The translations under genes and the position numbers were made by a program. From assembly GCF_011305535.1 (NCBI RefSeq), contig NZ_CP049906.1, positions 186,001 through 250,000 on the forward strand: a stretch of 64,000 nucleotides of DNA, in the 5' to 3' direction. This document shows, in pieces, positions 18,263 to 26,704 of the stretch. The notes under the pieces are model-generated. The model searched no databases. It saw only the letters and a program-made list of their open reading frames with translations, and had not been told where the DNA came from. Source of the DNA: Diaphorobacter sp. HDW4B. GTDB taxonomy: Bacteria > Pseudomonadota > Gammaproteobacteria > Burkholderiales > Burkholderiaceae_C. Positions within the stretch are counted from its first letter, which is position 1, and each line of letters begins with the position of its first letter.

Positions 18263-19456
18263 ATGCCAGAACAAGCGAACGAGGGAGCGTTGAACGGAAT
18301 CCGGATACTGGATCTCTCGCGTATCCTCGCAGGGCCCAGTGCAACCCAATTGTTGGGGGACTTGGGTGCCGATGTGATCAAGGTCGAGCGCCCTGATGAA
18401 GGGGACGATACCCGCAAATGGGGTCCCCCCTACATTGCTGACCGTGATGGCAGCCCCACAAACGAGAGCGCCTACTACCTTGCGGCAAACCGAAACAAGC
18501 GCTCCATCGCCATCGACATCGCAAGCGAAGAAGGCAAGGAACTCATTCACCGGCTGCTGGCCAAGGCCGACATTCTGGTGGAGAACTACAAGGCCGGTGG
18601 TCTCTCCAAATACGGTCTTTCCTATGAGCAACTGCGCGAGAAATATCCGCGCCTCATCTACTGCTCGATCACCGGGTTTGGTCATACAGGTCCATACGCC
18701 AGCCGCCCCGGCTACGACTTTCTGATTCAGGGAATGGGCGGGATCATGAGCCTTACCGGCGTGCCCGATGGCGAGCCCATGAAGGTAGGCGTGGGCATCG
18801 CCGATGTGATGACCGGCATGTATGCGACGGTCGGCATGCTGGCAGCTCTGCAGCATCGCGACAAGACAGGTCAGGGGCAGCACATCGACATCTCTCTGCT
18901 GGACACGCAGATCGCCTGGTTGGTCAATGCTGGAACCAACTACCTGGCCGAACGAAAGCTGCCGACCCGGTTGGGCAACGGGCATCCCAACATCGTGCCC
19001 TATCAGGTGTTCCCTAGCGCGGACTCGCCGATGATTCTCGCAGTCGGCAACGACGCACAGTTTCGTCGCTTCTGCCAAGTGGCACAAGCCGAAGCACTCG
19101 CTGACGATCCACGCTACGCAACCAACGTGCAACGCATTGCCCATCGCGAGGCACTTGTGGAGCGGGTTGCCGACCTGCTGAAGAAGCATCCACGCAGCCA
19201 TTGGCTGCAGGAGCTCGAAGCTGCGGGCGTGCCTTGTGGGCCTGTGAACGATCTTGACGACGTCTTCAACGATCCCCACGTCATCGCACGCGGCGCCGAG
19301 TTGCGCATGCCTTGTGATTGGGCGGAGGATGGAGAGATCAGCCTGCTGGCGAATCCGCTGAAGATGTCCGTCACCCCTCCCAGCTATCGACGCCCGCCCC
19401 CGCGCCTGAACGAACATGAACGAAGCGTTCTGAGCGATTGGCTCGGCGCGGCTTGA
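18263..19456 (+). CDS. act: CaiB/BaiF (class III) CoA-transferase, probable 3-sulfinopropionate CoA-transferase
   Basis: 397 residues from ATG 18263, with GGAAGGA 15 bases upstream. It is a family III CoA-transferase. The catalytic Asp is D181 in VGVGIADVMTGM, and the N-terminal LDLSRILAGPSATQ and GADVIKVERP motifs are intact. In Variovorax paradoxus TBEA6 an enzyme of this family (Act) moves CoA from succinyl-CoA to 3-sulfinopropionate, and its gene is linked to the desulfinase. Here the desulfinase homologue starts 43 bp downstream and a thiol dioxygenase follows. That context, not the sequence alone, supports the specific function. It opens a plus-strand gene set reaching 25701. Generic succinyl-CoA:dicarboxylate transferase activity is the alternative. 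Confidence 0.8.
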   Translation: MPEQANEGALNGIRILDLSRILAGPSATQLLGDLGADVIKVERPDEGDDTRKWGPPYIADRDGSPTNESAYYLAANRNKRSIAIDIASEEGKELIHRLLAKADILVENYKAGGLSKYGLSYEQLREKYPRLIYCSITGFGHTGPYASRPGYDFLIQGMGGIMSLTGVPDGEPMKVGVGIADVMTGMYATVGMLAALQHRDKTGQGQHIDISLLDTQIAWLVNAGTNYLAERKLPTRLGNGHPNIVPYQVFPSADSPMILAVGNDAQFRRFCQVAQAEALADDPRYATNVQRIAHREALVERVADLLKKHPRSHWLQELEAAGVPCGPVNDLDDVFNDPHVIARGAELRMPCDWAEDGEISLLANPLKMSVTPPSYRRPPPRLNEHERSVLSDWLGAA

Positions 19457-19499
19457 ACATTACAGAAAACTCCAACCATTCTTCTTCCGGAGACTCCTC

Positions 19500-20696
19500 A
19501 TGTACGAACTTACCAAAGAACAATTCGACCTCCAGGCACGCGCACGAGAGCTTGCGCAGACTGCCTTCGCACCGACCGCCGCCGAGACCGATCGCACCGA
19601 GCAATATCCCTGGGACAACATTGCCAAGCTGCGCGATGCCGGCTTCATGGGCATGACGCTTCCCAAGCGTGCGGGCGGCCAGGGCCGGAGCTATCTGGAC
19701 GCAGTCATCGTCGTGGAGGAAATGGCCAAGTCCTGCGCGACCATGGGACGCATCACGGTGGAAGCCAACATGGGGGCGATCGGCGCGATCGCCACTTACG
19801 GCACTCCGGAGCAATTGAACATGGCGGCCGAGCTGGTGCTCGGTGGCGACAAGCCCGCCATCTGCATCTCCGAGCCCAATGCCGGAAGCGCTGCGAGCGA
19901 GATGACCACACGCGCCGATCGCAAGGGTGACGAATACATTCTCAACGGCGAAAAGTACTGGATCACCGGCGGCGGCGTATCCAATCTGCATCTCATCTTT
20001 GCACGTGTTTTCGATGACGGCGTGGATCAGGGCGTAGGCGCGTTCATCTGCGTGCGTGACCGCACTCCTGCCGACCAGTTGGTGGTGGGACGCCGCCTCT
20101 ACGCCATGGGTGTGCGGGGCATCCCCGAGACCCATCTGGAGTTCCGCAATCTGCGCGTGCACAAGTCCATGCTGGTCGTTCCGCCTGGTGGACTCAAGCG
20201 CGGCTTTGCATCGCTGATGAATGCCTACAATGCGCAGCGCGTTGGTGCCGGCACGGTAGCTCTGGGCATTGCGCAAGGAGCGTTCGAGGAAGGCATGGCA
20301 TATCTGAAGACACGTGAGCAGTTCGGTCGCCCCATCGCCGAATTCCAGGGTCTGCAGTGGATGCTGGCCGATATGTCCACCCAGTTGGAAGCGGCACGCC
20401 TGATGCTGCGTCATGCAGCGGCCAGCGGTGAGCATTTCCCGGACATCGACAAAGCCGCTCGTGCCAAGATCATGGCCGCCGAGACCGCCAACAAGGTCAC
20501 CAACGACGCACTGCAGTTCTACGGCTCTTCAGGCTACGGACGCCACAACCCGATGGAGCGTCATGTGCGCGACGCCCGCATGTTCACCATCGCTGGCGGC
20601 ACCGCGCAGATTCTGCGCACACAGGTGGCATCCAAGCTGCTGAACATGAAGCTGCCGCAGACCCGCGATGGCTACGCTGCGCAGACCAAATCCTGA
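19500..20696 (+). CDS. acd: 3-sulfinopropionyl-CoA desulfinase (acyl-CoA dehydrogenase fold)
   Basis: 398 residues, full-length acyl-CoA dehydrogenase architecture (helical N domain, beta domain near 118-230, helical C domain), RBS GGAGA just before the ATG. It lacks the catalytic base at both usual places: position 246 is Gln (YNAQRVGAG) and position 366 is Gly (IAGGTAQI), where dehydrogenases carry Glu. Position 84 is Arg (TMGR). Arg84, Gln246 and Gly366 are exactly the residues that define AcdDPN7 of Advenella mimigardefordensis, an FAD enzyme that removes sulfite from 3-sulfinopropionyl-CoA and has no dehydrogenase activity. The identical numbering strongly supports orthology. Neighbours supply the CoA-transferase upstream and the thiol dioxygenase 49 bp downstream. 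Confidence 0.92.
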   Translation: MYELTKEQFDLQARARELAQTAFAPTAAETDRTEQYPWDNIAKLRDAGFMGMTLPKRAGGQGRSYLDAVIVVEEMAKSCATMGRITVEANMGAIGAIATYGTPEQLNMAAELVLGGDKPAICISEPNAGSAASEMTTRADRKGDEYILNGEKYWITGGGVSNLHLIFARVFDDGVDQGVGAFICVRDRTPADQLVVGRRLYAMGVRGIPETHLEFRNLRVHKSMLVVPPGGLKRGFASLMNAYNAQRVGAGTVALGIAQGAFEEGMAYLKTREQFGRPIAEFQGLQWMLADMSTQLEAARLMLRHAAASGEHFPDIDKAARAKIMAAETANKVTNDALQFYGSSGYGRHNPMERHVRDARMFTIAGGTAQILRTQVASKLLNMKLPQTRDGYAAQTKS

Positions 20697-20745
20697 CAAG
20701 ACCAGCATCGCGCATTTCATACTCGAACAATACGGAGACCCACCC

Positions 20746-21327
20746 ATGATTGACATGCCAGCCACATTTCAGAAATTCGTCACCGACTTCACCAAGGTGA
20801 TCGACCAGCACCAAGGCGATGAACCCGCCATTCTGGAGAAAGGCGGGGCGGTGCTCAAGCAACTGATCGAGCAGGACGACTGGCTTCCTGAACGTTATGC
20901 CAAGCCCGACCCTCAGTACTACCAACAGTACCTGCTGCACGCAGACCCGCAGGACCGCTTCTCCGTAGTGAGCTTCGTCTGGGGACCGGGTCAGAAAACG
21001 CCGGTGCACAACCATACCGTCTGGGCACTGATAGGCATGATGCGTGGCTGCGAAGTCGGCGAATTGTTCGAGTATGCGGAAGACGGCAAGAGCATGCGTT
21101 CGCTGGGCTCGGAGCAGCTCAATCCGGGCGATGTGGACTGCGTGTCGCCCACCATCGGTGACATCCACCGCGTCTCCAATCTCTACGATGATCGTGTGTC
21201 CATCAGCATCCACGTCTACGGCGGAAACATCGGCCGCATCTCGCGACATGTGTTCGTCGTGGAAACGGGCGAACGCAAACCCTTCATTTCCGGCTACTCC
21301 AACGAAGCGGAATTGAAAGCCGCCTGA
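20746..21327 (+). CDS. mdo: 3-mercaptopropionate dioxygenase-type cupin (thiol dioxygenase)
   Basis: 193 residues from ATG 20746 (GGAGA ten bases upstream). It belongs to the cysteine-dioxygenase superfamily. The three-His iron site is His88 and His90 (PVHNH) plus His141 (DIHRV), and Ser154-His156-Tyr158 (SIHVY) matches the second-sphere Ser-His-Tyr triad of bacterial thiol dioxygenases. Gly101 occupies the region where mammalian CDO has the Cys of the Cys-Tyr crosslink, which is the bacterial 3-MPA-type arrangement. It would oxidise 3-mercaptopropionate with O2 to 3-sulfinopropionate, the substrate for the two upstream enzymes. Alternatives are cysteine or mercaptosuccinate as thiol; the adjacent desulfinase favours 3-mercaptopropionate. 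Confidence 0.82.
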   Translation: MIDMPATFQKFVTDFTKVIDQHQGDEPAILEKGGAVLKQLIEQDDWLPERYAKPDPQYYQQYLLHADPQDRFSVVSFVWGPGQKTPVHNHTVWALIGMMRGCEVGELFEYAEDGKSMRSLGSEQLNPGDVDCVSPTIGDIHRVSNLYDDRVSISIHVYGGNIGRISRHVFVVETGERKPFISGYSNEAELKAA

Positions 21328-21491
21328 GGCAAGCAGCCTCCCGGCAATCGACCGCGTCCTGCTGGCTCTTCGCCGTTGCCTGCCATGTGATCGTGTACCA
21401 TCCAAGCGCTTCCATGAAGGTATGGAAGCGCTTGGAGACAGACGCGAAGCACGCAGTGCTGCATCGGTGAACGCAAAGGGAGACAGACGCT

Positions 21492-22382
21492 GTGAATCTG
21501 GGTGGCAAGCACGACTATCCGACCCTCAAACAACTCGAGCTGCTGCTCGCTCTGGTGCAGTCGGATGGCATCTCCAGCGCAGGTGCCAAGCTTGGCCTGT
21601 CACCATCGGCCACCAGCCACGCCCTGCGTGCCTTGGAGTCGGCGCTTGGTGCCCAACTCATCGACCGCAGTGCACCCGGAGCACCGCTGACCTACGCAGG
21701 TGAACGCATTCTTCCTTTGGCCAAGGAAGTCTTCGCGTCGATGCAACTGATGAAGTCGATCGCTCGCTCGGATGCAGACCTCAAGACCGGGCAGCTCTAC
21801 ATAGGCTCGTTCGGTGCCAGTGGCACGCTCAGAGCGCTTCCTCCGATTCTCAAGTCCTTTCGTCAGAAGCATCCCGGCGTGGATGTTCACATCATCGAAA
21901 AGCCCGAGGAGCAGACCAGTCTCGACCTGATGGAACACCGCATCGAACTGGCGGTCGTCCCACTGCCCAAACTCGAACTCGAGACCCAGACACTCGCCAT
22001 GGATGAGCTCGTCGCCGTGCTGCCTGACGGGCACCCGCTTGCGCTGCAGGACGTGGTCCAGCTGAGCGAACTGATGGAGTACCCGTTCCTGCTCACCCGC
22101 GCAGGATCCAAGCCACTGATCTACCGACTGCTGCTCAAGCACGATCTCAAGCCGCGCATCGCGCACGAGTTGCACCAGATCACCTCGATACTGCAGTATG
22201 TCGCGGACGGTCACGGCGTATCGATCCTGGCCCGCCTCGCCTTGCCCGATGCCATTCCCGGCATCGTCTACAAGCCGCTCACACCCACCACGCAGCGCTA
22301 TATCGCGCTGGCCTGCCAGAACTCCAATCGGCTCTCTCCAGTGGCCCGTGCGTTCTGGAACGAAGCCGCCCGAGGCAACTGA
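21492..22382 (+). CDS. LysR-family regulator within the organosulfur cluster
   Basis: 296 residues with a GTG start at 21492 (MNLGGKHDYPTL). The helix-turn-helix is at about residues 10-65 (LKQLELLLALVQSDGISSAG, LGLSPSATSHALRALESALG), followed by a LysR ligand-binding domain. It sits 164 bp after the thiol dioxygenase and ahead of the Bug gene, on the same strand. LysR genes also accompany act/acd loci in Variovorax and Advenella. It probably controls this catabolic set in response to 3-mercaptopropionate, 3-sulfinopropionate or the disulfide; the ligand is inferred from context. Confidence 0.87.
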   Translation: MNLGGKHDYPTLKQLELLLALVQSDGISSAGAKLGLSPSATSHALRALESALGAQLIDRSAPGAPLTYAGERILPLAKEVFASMQLMKSIARSDADLKTGQLYIGSFGASGTLRALPPILKSFRQKHPGVDVHIIEKPEEQTSLDLMEHRIELAVVPLPKLELETQTLAMDELVAVLPDGHPLALQDVVQLSELMEYPFLLTRAGSKPLIYRLLLKHDLKPRIAHELHQITSILQYVADGHGVSILARLALPDAIPGIVYKPLTPTTQRYIALACQNSNRLSPVARAFWNEAARGN

Positions 22383-22634
22383 CTGCCAAGCGCTTCTCGC
22401 ATCGTTCTGTGGGACATTCGAGTCCTTCAGGTTCACGAAGACCGAGGCTCGACTCCGCCACATTCATCGCGAGCATCGACTCTTTAAAAATATCCAGTTT
22501 CAGCCTCGAGAAAAGCTAGCCAACGATCGCACTGCATTCAATACATTTTGATCTCGGAACGACTTCGCGCACCTCACAGGAAAAGAACGCGGAGCACCGG
22601 ATTCAACATGCATTCAGAATCAAAGGAGACATTG

Positions 22635-23612
22635 GTGAAGCGCACTCTTCTGTCAACAGCCGTCATCGCGGCAAGCATTCTCTCCATCGGCACACAAGTC
22701 GCCGCACAGGACTATCCCAAGAAGGGCAAGGCGATCAACCTGATCGTGCCATTCGCACCAGGCGGCGCTTCGGACATCCTTGCGCGTCTGATCGGTCAAA
22801 AGCTGACCGAGCAATGGGAGACACCCGTCATCGTGCAGAACAAGCCCGGCGGTGACATGGTGATTGCACTGCAATCGGTCGCACGCTCGGAAAAGGACGG
22901 CTACACCATCGGCCTCACCACCAGCAGCTTCGCGCTCAACAAGGTGGTCAAGAAGGACTTCCCGCTTGATCCCATCACGGACTTCTCGTTCATCGGAACG
23001 ATCGGCCAGTCCCCATATTTGCTGGCTGTCGGCGCAGACTCGAAGATCACCAACTTCAAGGAACTGGAAGCCGCGTCGCGCGTGAAAAACAGCAACTTCA
23101 GCTATGCCTCCTGCTGCTTCGGTACCTACTTCTCGGCAGAGATGATCAAGAATGCGACCAAGCTCGACGGCGTGCATGTGCCTTACAAGGGCAGCTCGCC
23201 CGCACTCAATGCGATCCTGTCCAAGGAAGTGGAATACATCATCGATACGACGACAGCGACCAAGCCCTTTGTCACTTCCGGAAAGCTGCGTCCGCTCATG
23301 GTGACGGGCCGCAAGCGCTCTGCCTCATTCCCCAATGTGCCGAACATGACGGAAGCCGGCGTGCCTGGCGACTTCGAAGTAGGCGTCTGGTATGGATTCG
23401 CTTTCCCTGCGGGCACCCCGGCGGACATCGTCAAGAAGACCAACCTGGCCTTGAACAAGATTCTTGCCATGCCTGATGTGAAGGCCAAGATCGAGAGCTT
23501 CGACATTGAAGTCATGCCCTCCACGCCCGAGCAGATGACAGCGCGTGTGACCAGCGATCTGCAGTCCTACATCTCGGCACTGAAAACCGCCAAGCTGGAT
23601 TTCGGCAGCTGA
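22635..23612 (+). CDS. Bug/TctC-family solute-binding protein of the organosulfur cluster
   Basis: 325 residues from GTG 22635. AAAGGAGAC sits five bases upstream, so this start beats ATG 22608. The Sec signal peptide is residues 1-25 (KRTLL, hydrophobic run, VAAQ). Bug motifs are present: VPFAPGGASDILAR near 38-51, VQNKPGGDM and VPYKGSSPALNAI. Unusually, the ligand-loop motif that normally reads Y-x-S-x-G-x-G is YASCCFGTY here, with adjacent Cys160 and Cys161. Placed between genes for thiol and disulfide metabolism, it likely captures 3,3'-dithiodipropionate, 3-mercaptopropionate or 3-sulfinopropionate in the periplasm. A Bug gene is likewise linked to 3-sulfinopropionate catabolism in V. 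paradoxus. Confidence 0.9.
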   Translation: MKRTLLSTAVIAASILSIGTQVAAQDYPKKGKAINLIVPFAPGGASDILARLIGQKLTEQWETPVIVQNKPGGDMVIALQSVARSEKDGYTIGLTTSSFALNKVVKKDFPLDPITDFSFIGTIGQSPYLLAVGADSKITNFKELEAASRVKNSNFSYASCCFGTYFSAEMIKNATKLDGVHVPYKGSSPALNAILSKEVEYIIDTTTATKPFVTSGKLRPLMVTGRKRSASFPNVPNMTEAGVPGDFEVGVWYGFAFPAGTPADIVKKTNLALNKILAMPDVKAKIESFDIEVMPSTPEQMTARVTSDLQSYISALKTAKLDFGS

Positions 23613-23623
23613 GGATGACGATA

Positions 23624-23646
23624 ACGGGGTGCCTCGTGCACCCCGT
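23624..23646. terminator. Perfect 9-bp hairpin between bug and GST genes
   Basis: ACGGGGTGC and GCACCCCGT pair perfectly around a five-base loop, twelve bases after the bug stop codon. There is no T-tract downstream, so it may stabilise the 3' end or attenuate read-through rather than stop transcription fully. A lower level of the downstream reductase genes could result. Confidence 0.5.
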
Positions 23647-23683
23647 CAGCGTCACTTGCCTTCTCTCTCTTCACCGATTTCAG

Positions 23684-24343
23684 ATGCTGGATTTATATAC
23701 CTGGGGCACTCCCAACGGGCACAAGGTGCACATCATGTTGGAGGAATGCGATGCGACCTACCGCATCCATCCGGCCGACATCAACGACAAGGAGACCTTC
23801 TCCGCCATGATGGCGCCGCTCGGTGTCAATCGCAAGATTCCGCTGCTGATCGACAGTGATCCGCAGGATGGCAAACCGGTCACGATCTTCGAATCCGGTG
23901 CCATCCTCATTCATCTGGCCGAAAAGTTCCGCCGCTTTCTGTCGCAGGACATCGCCGAGCGCTCCTCCGCCATGCAGTGGCTGATGTTCCAGATGAGCGC
24001 TGTCGGCCCCATGATGGGACAGCTCAGTCACTTCCGAGGACGCTCCCGTTCGGCACCTTCTGCGGAGCAATCGGATGGGTATGCGCTCGAACGTTTCGCA
24101 GCCGAAGTGCAGCGCATCCATTCGGTGATGGAGCAACATCTGCAGAACAGCGCCTACTTCGCAGGCACGCAATACTCCATCGCGGACATGGCGATCTTTC
24201 CCTGGCTACGATTGTCGGAGAAGATGGGCATCGATGTCGTCGCATATCCTCGTCTCAACGAGTGGCGCGAGCGCATCGCATCGCGACCCGCCGTGCAACG
24301 CGCACTGGCCCTTCCCGAACTCACTCAGACGGCCAAAACATGA
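23684..24343 (+). CDS. YfcG/YghU-like glutathione S-transferase (disulfide-bond oxidoreductase class)
   Basis: 219 residues from ATG 23684. The N-terminal thioredoxin-like domain carries GTPNGHKVHI, matching the T-x-N glutathione-binding signature of Nu-class GSTs such as E. coli YfcG, which reduce disulfides using two bound glutathiones. FESGAILIHLAEK near 64-80 is the usual Glu-Ser glutathione anchor, and the C-terminal domain ends with a YSIADMAIFPW helix. The stop overlaps the start of a glutathione-reductase-like gene (ATGA), so the two are translationally coupled. In this cluster it plausibly splits 3,3'-dithiodipropionate or a mixed glutathione disulfide into free 3-mercaptopropionate. 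Confidence 0.83.
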   Translation: MLDLYTWGTPNGHKVHIMLEECDATYRIHPADINDKETFSAMMAPLGVNRKIPLLIDSDPQDGKPVTIFESGAILIHLAEKFRRFLSQDIAERSSAMQWLMFQMSAVGPMMGQLSHFRGRSRSAPSAEQSDGYALERFAAEVQRIHSVMEQHLQNSAYFAGTQYSIADMAIFPWLRLSEKMGIDVVAYPRLNEWRERIASRPAVQRALALPELTQTAKT

Positions 24344-25701
24344 CAGCAGCCAACACATTCGATCTCATCGTCATCGGCGCAGGCTCCGGCGGCATCGCGG
24401 CATCCCGGCGCGCGGCCAGTCACGGAGCCAAAGTGCTGCTGATCGAGGGCACCCGCGTGGGCGGCACCTGCGTGCTGCGCGGCTGCATTCCCAAGAAGCT
24501 CATGATGTATGCGTCGGAGATGGGCAGCGCTTTCAGCGAGGCCAGCGCCTTCGGCTGGAGTGAAGTTGCCACGCAATTCGACGTTGCCCGCTGGACGCGA
24601 GCCAAGGACAACGAACTCAACCGGCTCGAAGGCGTGTATCGCCAGATGCTCGCGAACTCCGGTGTACAGACACTGCTCGCTCATGCACGCATCACCGGAG
24701 AACGTACGGTCGAGGCGAACGGAGAGACCTATCATGCCGATCGGATTCTGATCGCCACCGGCGGTGCACCTTCCACCGATGGAATTGCAGGGCTTGAGCA
24801 GGCATGGACTTCCGACGACATCCTGCAATTGAATGCGCTGCCCAAGTCGCTTCTGGTGATCGGTGCGGGATACATTGCCGCCGAGTTCGCATCCATTCTC
24901 GCGAGACTGGGCGTGCAAGTGTCGATGGCTTATCGCGCCGATCTGCCACTGCGCGGCTTCGATGAGGATCTGCGTGCGCAGGCCGCACAGGCGCTCGAAT
25001 CACTGGGTGTGAAGCTGCATGCGGGCATGCGCGCCCAGGCCTTGTCGAAGGACGCCAGCGGATTCACACTTCGTCTCGAAGACGGCTCGGTGCTGCAAGC
25101 CGAAGCAGTGCTCAACGCCACAGGTCGAAAGCCCAACATCTGGGGTCTGGGTCTCGATAGCGTGGGTATCCGGACCGATGCGTCAGGCGCCATTCCTGTG
25201 GATGCCGACAGCCGCACCGTCGTGCCCGGCATCTGGGCCATTGGAGACGTCACCAACCGAGTGAACCTCACACCAGTGGCCATTGCCGAGGGCCGGGCCT
25301 TTGCGGACACGGAATTCGGAGGTAGGCACATTCAGGCCAATCACACCAACGTGGCCAGCGCCGTCTTCTGTTCCCCGCCGATCGCGACCATCGGGCTGAC
25401 TGAAGCGCAAGCCATCGAGCGCGGACCGACCGACGTCTATGTGAGTCAGTTCCGCCCCATGAAGAAGGCCTTCGTCGGCAGTCAGGAGCGCACCTACATG
25501 AAGCTCATCGTGGATCGCACGACCGATCGCGTGACCGGCATTCACATGCTCGGAGCCGATGCTCCCGAGATCATTCAGGGATTGGCCATCGCGATCAGCG
25601 CGGGAGCCACCAAACGTGATTTCGACAACACCATGGCGATGCACCCGACATCGGCAGAAGAGTTCGTGCTGATGCGCGAGCCCACACGCCGCCACGGTTG
25701 A
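24340..25701 (+). CDS. Glutathione-reductase-like FAD/NAD(P)H disulfide reductase
   Basis: 453 residues from ATG 24340, overlapping the GST stop by four bases. It is a class I pyridine nucleotide-disulfide oxidoreductase. FAD motif GAGSGG is at 13-18, redox pair Cys44-x4-Cys49 (GGTCVLRGCIPKK), NAD(P) motif VIGAGYIAAEFA near 170, second FAD motif (WAIGDVTNRVNLTP) near 305, and C-terminal His-Pro...Glu-Glu (HPTSAEEF). The partner GST suggests glutathione regeneration or direct cleavage of an organic disulfide. In Advenella the disulfide 3,3'-dithiodipropionate is cleaved by a related flavoprotein (LpdA). It completes the plus-strand gene set that starts at 18263. Confidence 0.85.
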   Translation: MTAANTFDLIVIGAGSGGIAASRRAASHGAKVLLIEGTRVGGTCVLRGCIPKKLMMYASEMGSAFSEASAFGWSEVATQFDVARWTRAKDNELNRLEGVYRQMLANSGVQTLLAHARITGERTVEANGETYHADRILIATGGAPSTDGIAGLEQAWTSDDILQLNALPKSLLVIGAGYIAAEFASILARLGVQVSMAYRADLPLRGFDEDLRAQAAQALESLGVKLHAGMRAQALSKDASGFTLRLEDGSVLQAEAVLNATGRKPNIWGLGLDSVGIRTDASGAIPVDADSRTVVPGIWAIGDVTNRVNLTPVAIAEGRAFADTEFGGRHIQANHTNVASAVFCSPPIATIGLTEAQAIERGPTDVYVSQFRPMKKAFVGSQERTYMKLIVDRTTDRVTGIHMLGADAPEIIQGLAIAISAGATKRDFDNTMAMHPTSAEEFVLMREPTRRHG

Positions 25702-25759
25702 AGCGATCAGGGAATGCTGTGGCACGGGAGCATGAATCCCTCCTGCGCCACATGCAACG

Positions 25760-26635
25760 TCAGTTGGTCCAGTCCACCGTGCTGAACGACGACAGCAGCA
25801 GCGCTGTGAGAGCGTCGTGCTCGTGGGATGCTCGCGTGATCAACGATACCGGTCGCTCGAAATTAGGCAGGCGCACCACATGCAGATTGGGACTGGCGTG
25901 CCAGGCCGCGCCACGGATCAGTGGCACGATGGAAATGCCCAAGCCCTGACTGACCAGCGCCGCAATCGCGTCCAGCGAATTGAGCTCCATCGATGGCTTG
26001 GTCATCACGCCGCGCTTCATCAAGAACTCGTCAATGAGCTGTCCCGCCCAGGTGCTGCGTTCAAACGCGATGTACGGCGTGGACGACTTGAAGGCCTGAA
26101 CCAGATCCTGGTAGGGGACCTCGGCTGGAGTGAGCAGCGCGAAAGGTTCACTGTAGAGATAGTGGACGCTGAGGTTGGTGGGAAAACGCTGCGGCGGCTC
26201 GGTCACGATGGCCATGTCCAGCGTGCCACGGTTTACCTGCGTCACCAGCTCGCCCGAAATGCCGGCCATGATCTTCACCTCCAACCCCGGGTTCGTCTGC
26301 GTCATCTCCTTGAGCAACTGTGGAAGCACACCGCCCAGCGCGCTGTTGATCACACCCAGCGACAGAAAGCCCCCGATGGGCCCGCCCCCCTTGATCGCCT
26401 TCATCTCCTCGTAGATCGAGACCATCTTCTCGGCCAGCGGCACCATTTGCCGCCCTGCCGAGGTGAACTCCAGCGAGCGCTTGGTGCGCACGAACAAAGC
26501 AATGCCCAGCTCGTCCTCCATGTTCTTGAGCTGAACGCTCACGGCCGCCTGAGAAAGATGCACTTTCTCGGCGGCGGCGACAATGGTTCCAAAACGATGC
26601 AGCGCCAGAAAAGAGCGCAGCGATCTGATCAGCAT
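25760..26635 (-). CDS. LysR-family regulator behind the CoA-transferase operon
   Basis: 291 residues. The helix-turn-helix is residues 1-60 (SLRSFLALHRFGTIVAAAEK, LSQAAVSVQLKNMEDELG), followed by a typical effector domain (GPIGGFLSLGV, TLDMAIVTEPP). GGAG lies seven bases before ATG 26635. It begins 69 bp after the CaiB gene stop on the same strand, so it could be the last gene of that operon. It converges with the disulfide reductase gene. It is a candidate to bind the CTCAATTGAG elements, but so are the other LysR proteins of the window. Confidence 0.88.
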   Translation of the reverse strand: MLIRSLRSFLALHRFGTIVAAAEKVHLSQAAVSVQLKNMEDELGIALFVRTKRSLEFTSAGRQMVPLAEKMVSIYEEMKAIKGGGPIGGFLSLGVINSALGGVLPQLLKEMTQTNPGLEVKIMAGISGELVTQVNRGTLDMAIVTEPPQRFPTNLSVHYLYSEPFALLTPAEVPYQDLVQAFKSSTPYIAFERSTWAGQLIDEFLMKRGVMTKPSMELNSLDAIAALVSQGLGISIVPLIRGAAWHASPNLHVVRLPNFERPVSLITRASHEHDALTALLLSSFSTVDWTN

Positions 26636-26704
26636 GACAAGACTCCGGATAGGGGTTCGTCCCCGAACGCGGCACGGCCCGGGGAAGTCACGCCGTGCAG
26701 GTAA

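Noticed and set aside
19500-20696. Ordinary acyl-CoA dehydrogenase annotation for this gene
   Set aside because: The catalytic Glu is missing at both known positions (Gln246, Gly366), and Arg84 is present, so dehydrogenase activity is unlikely.
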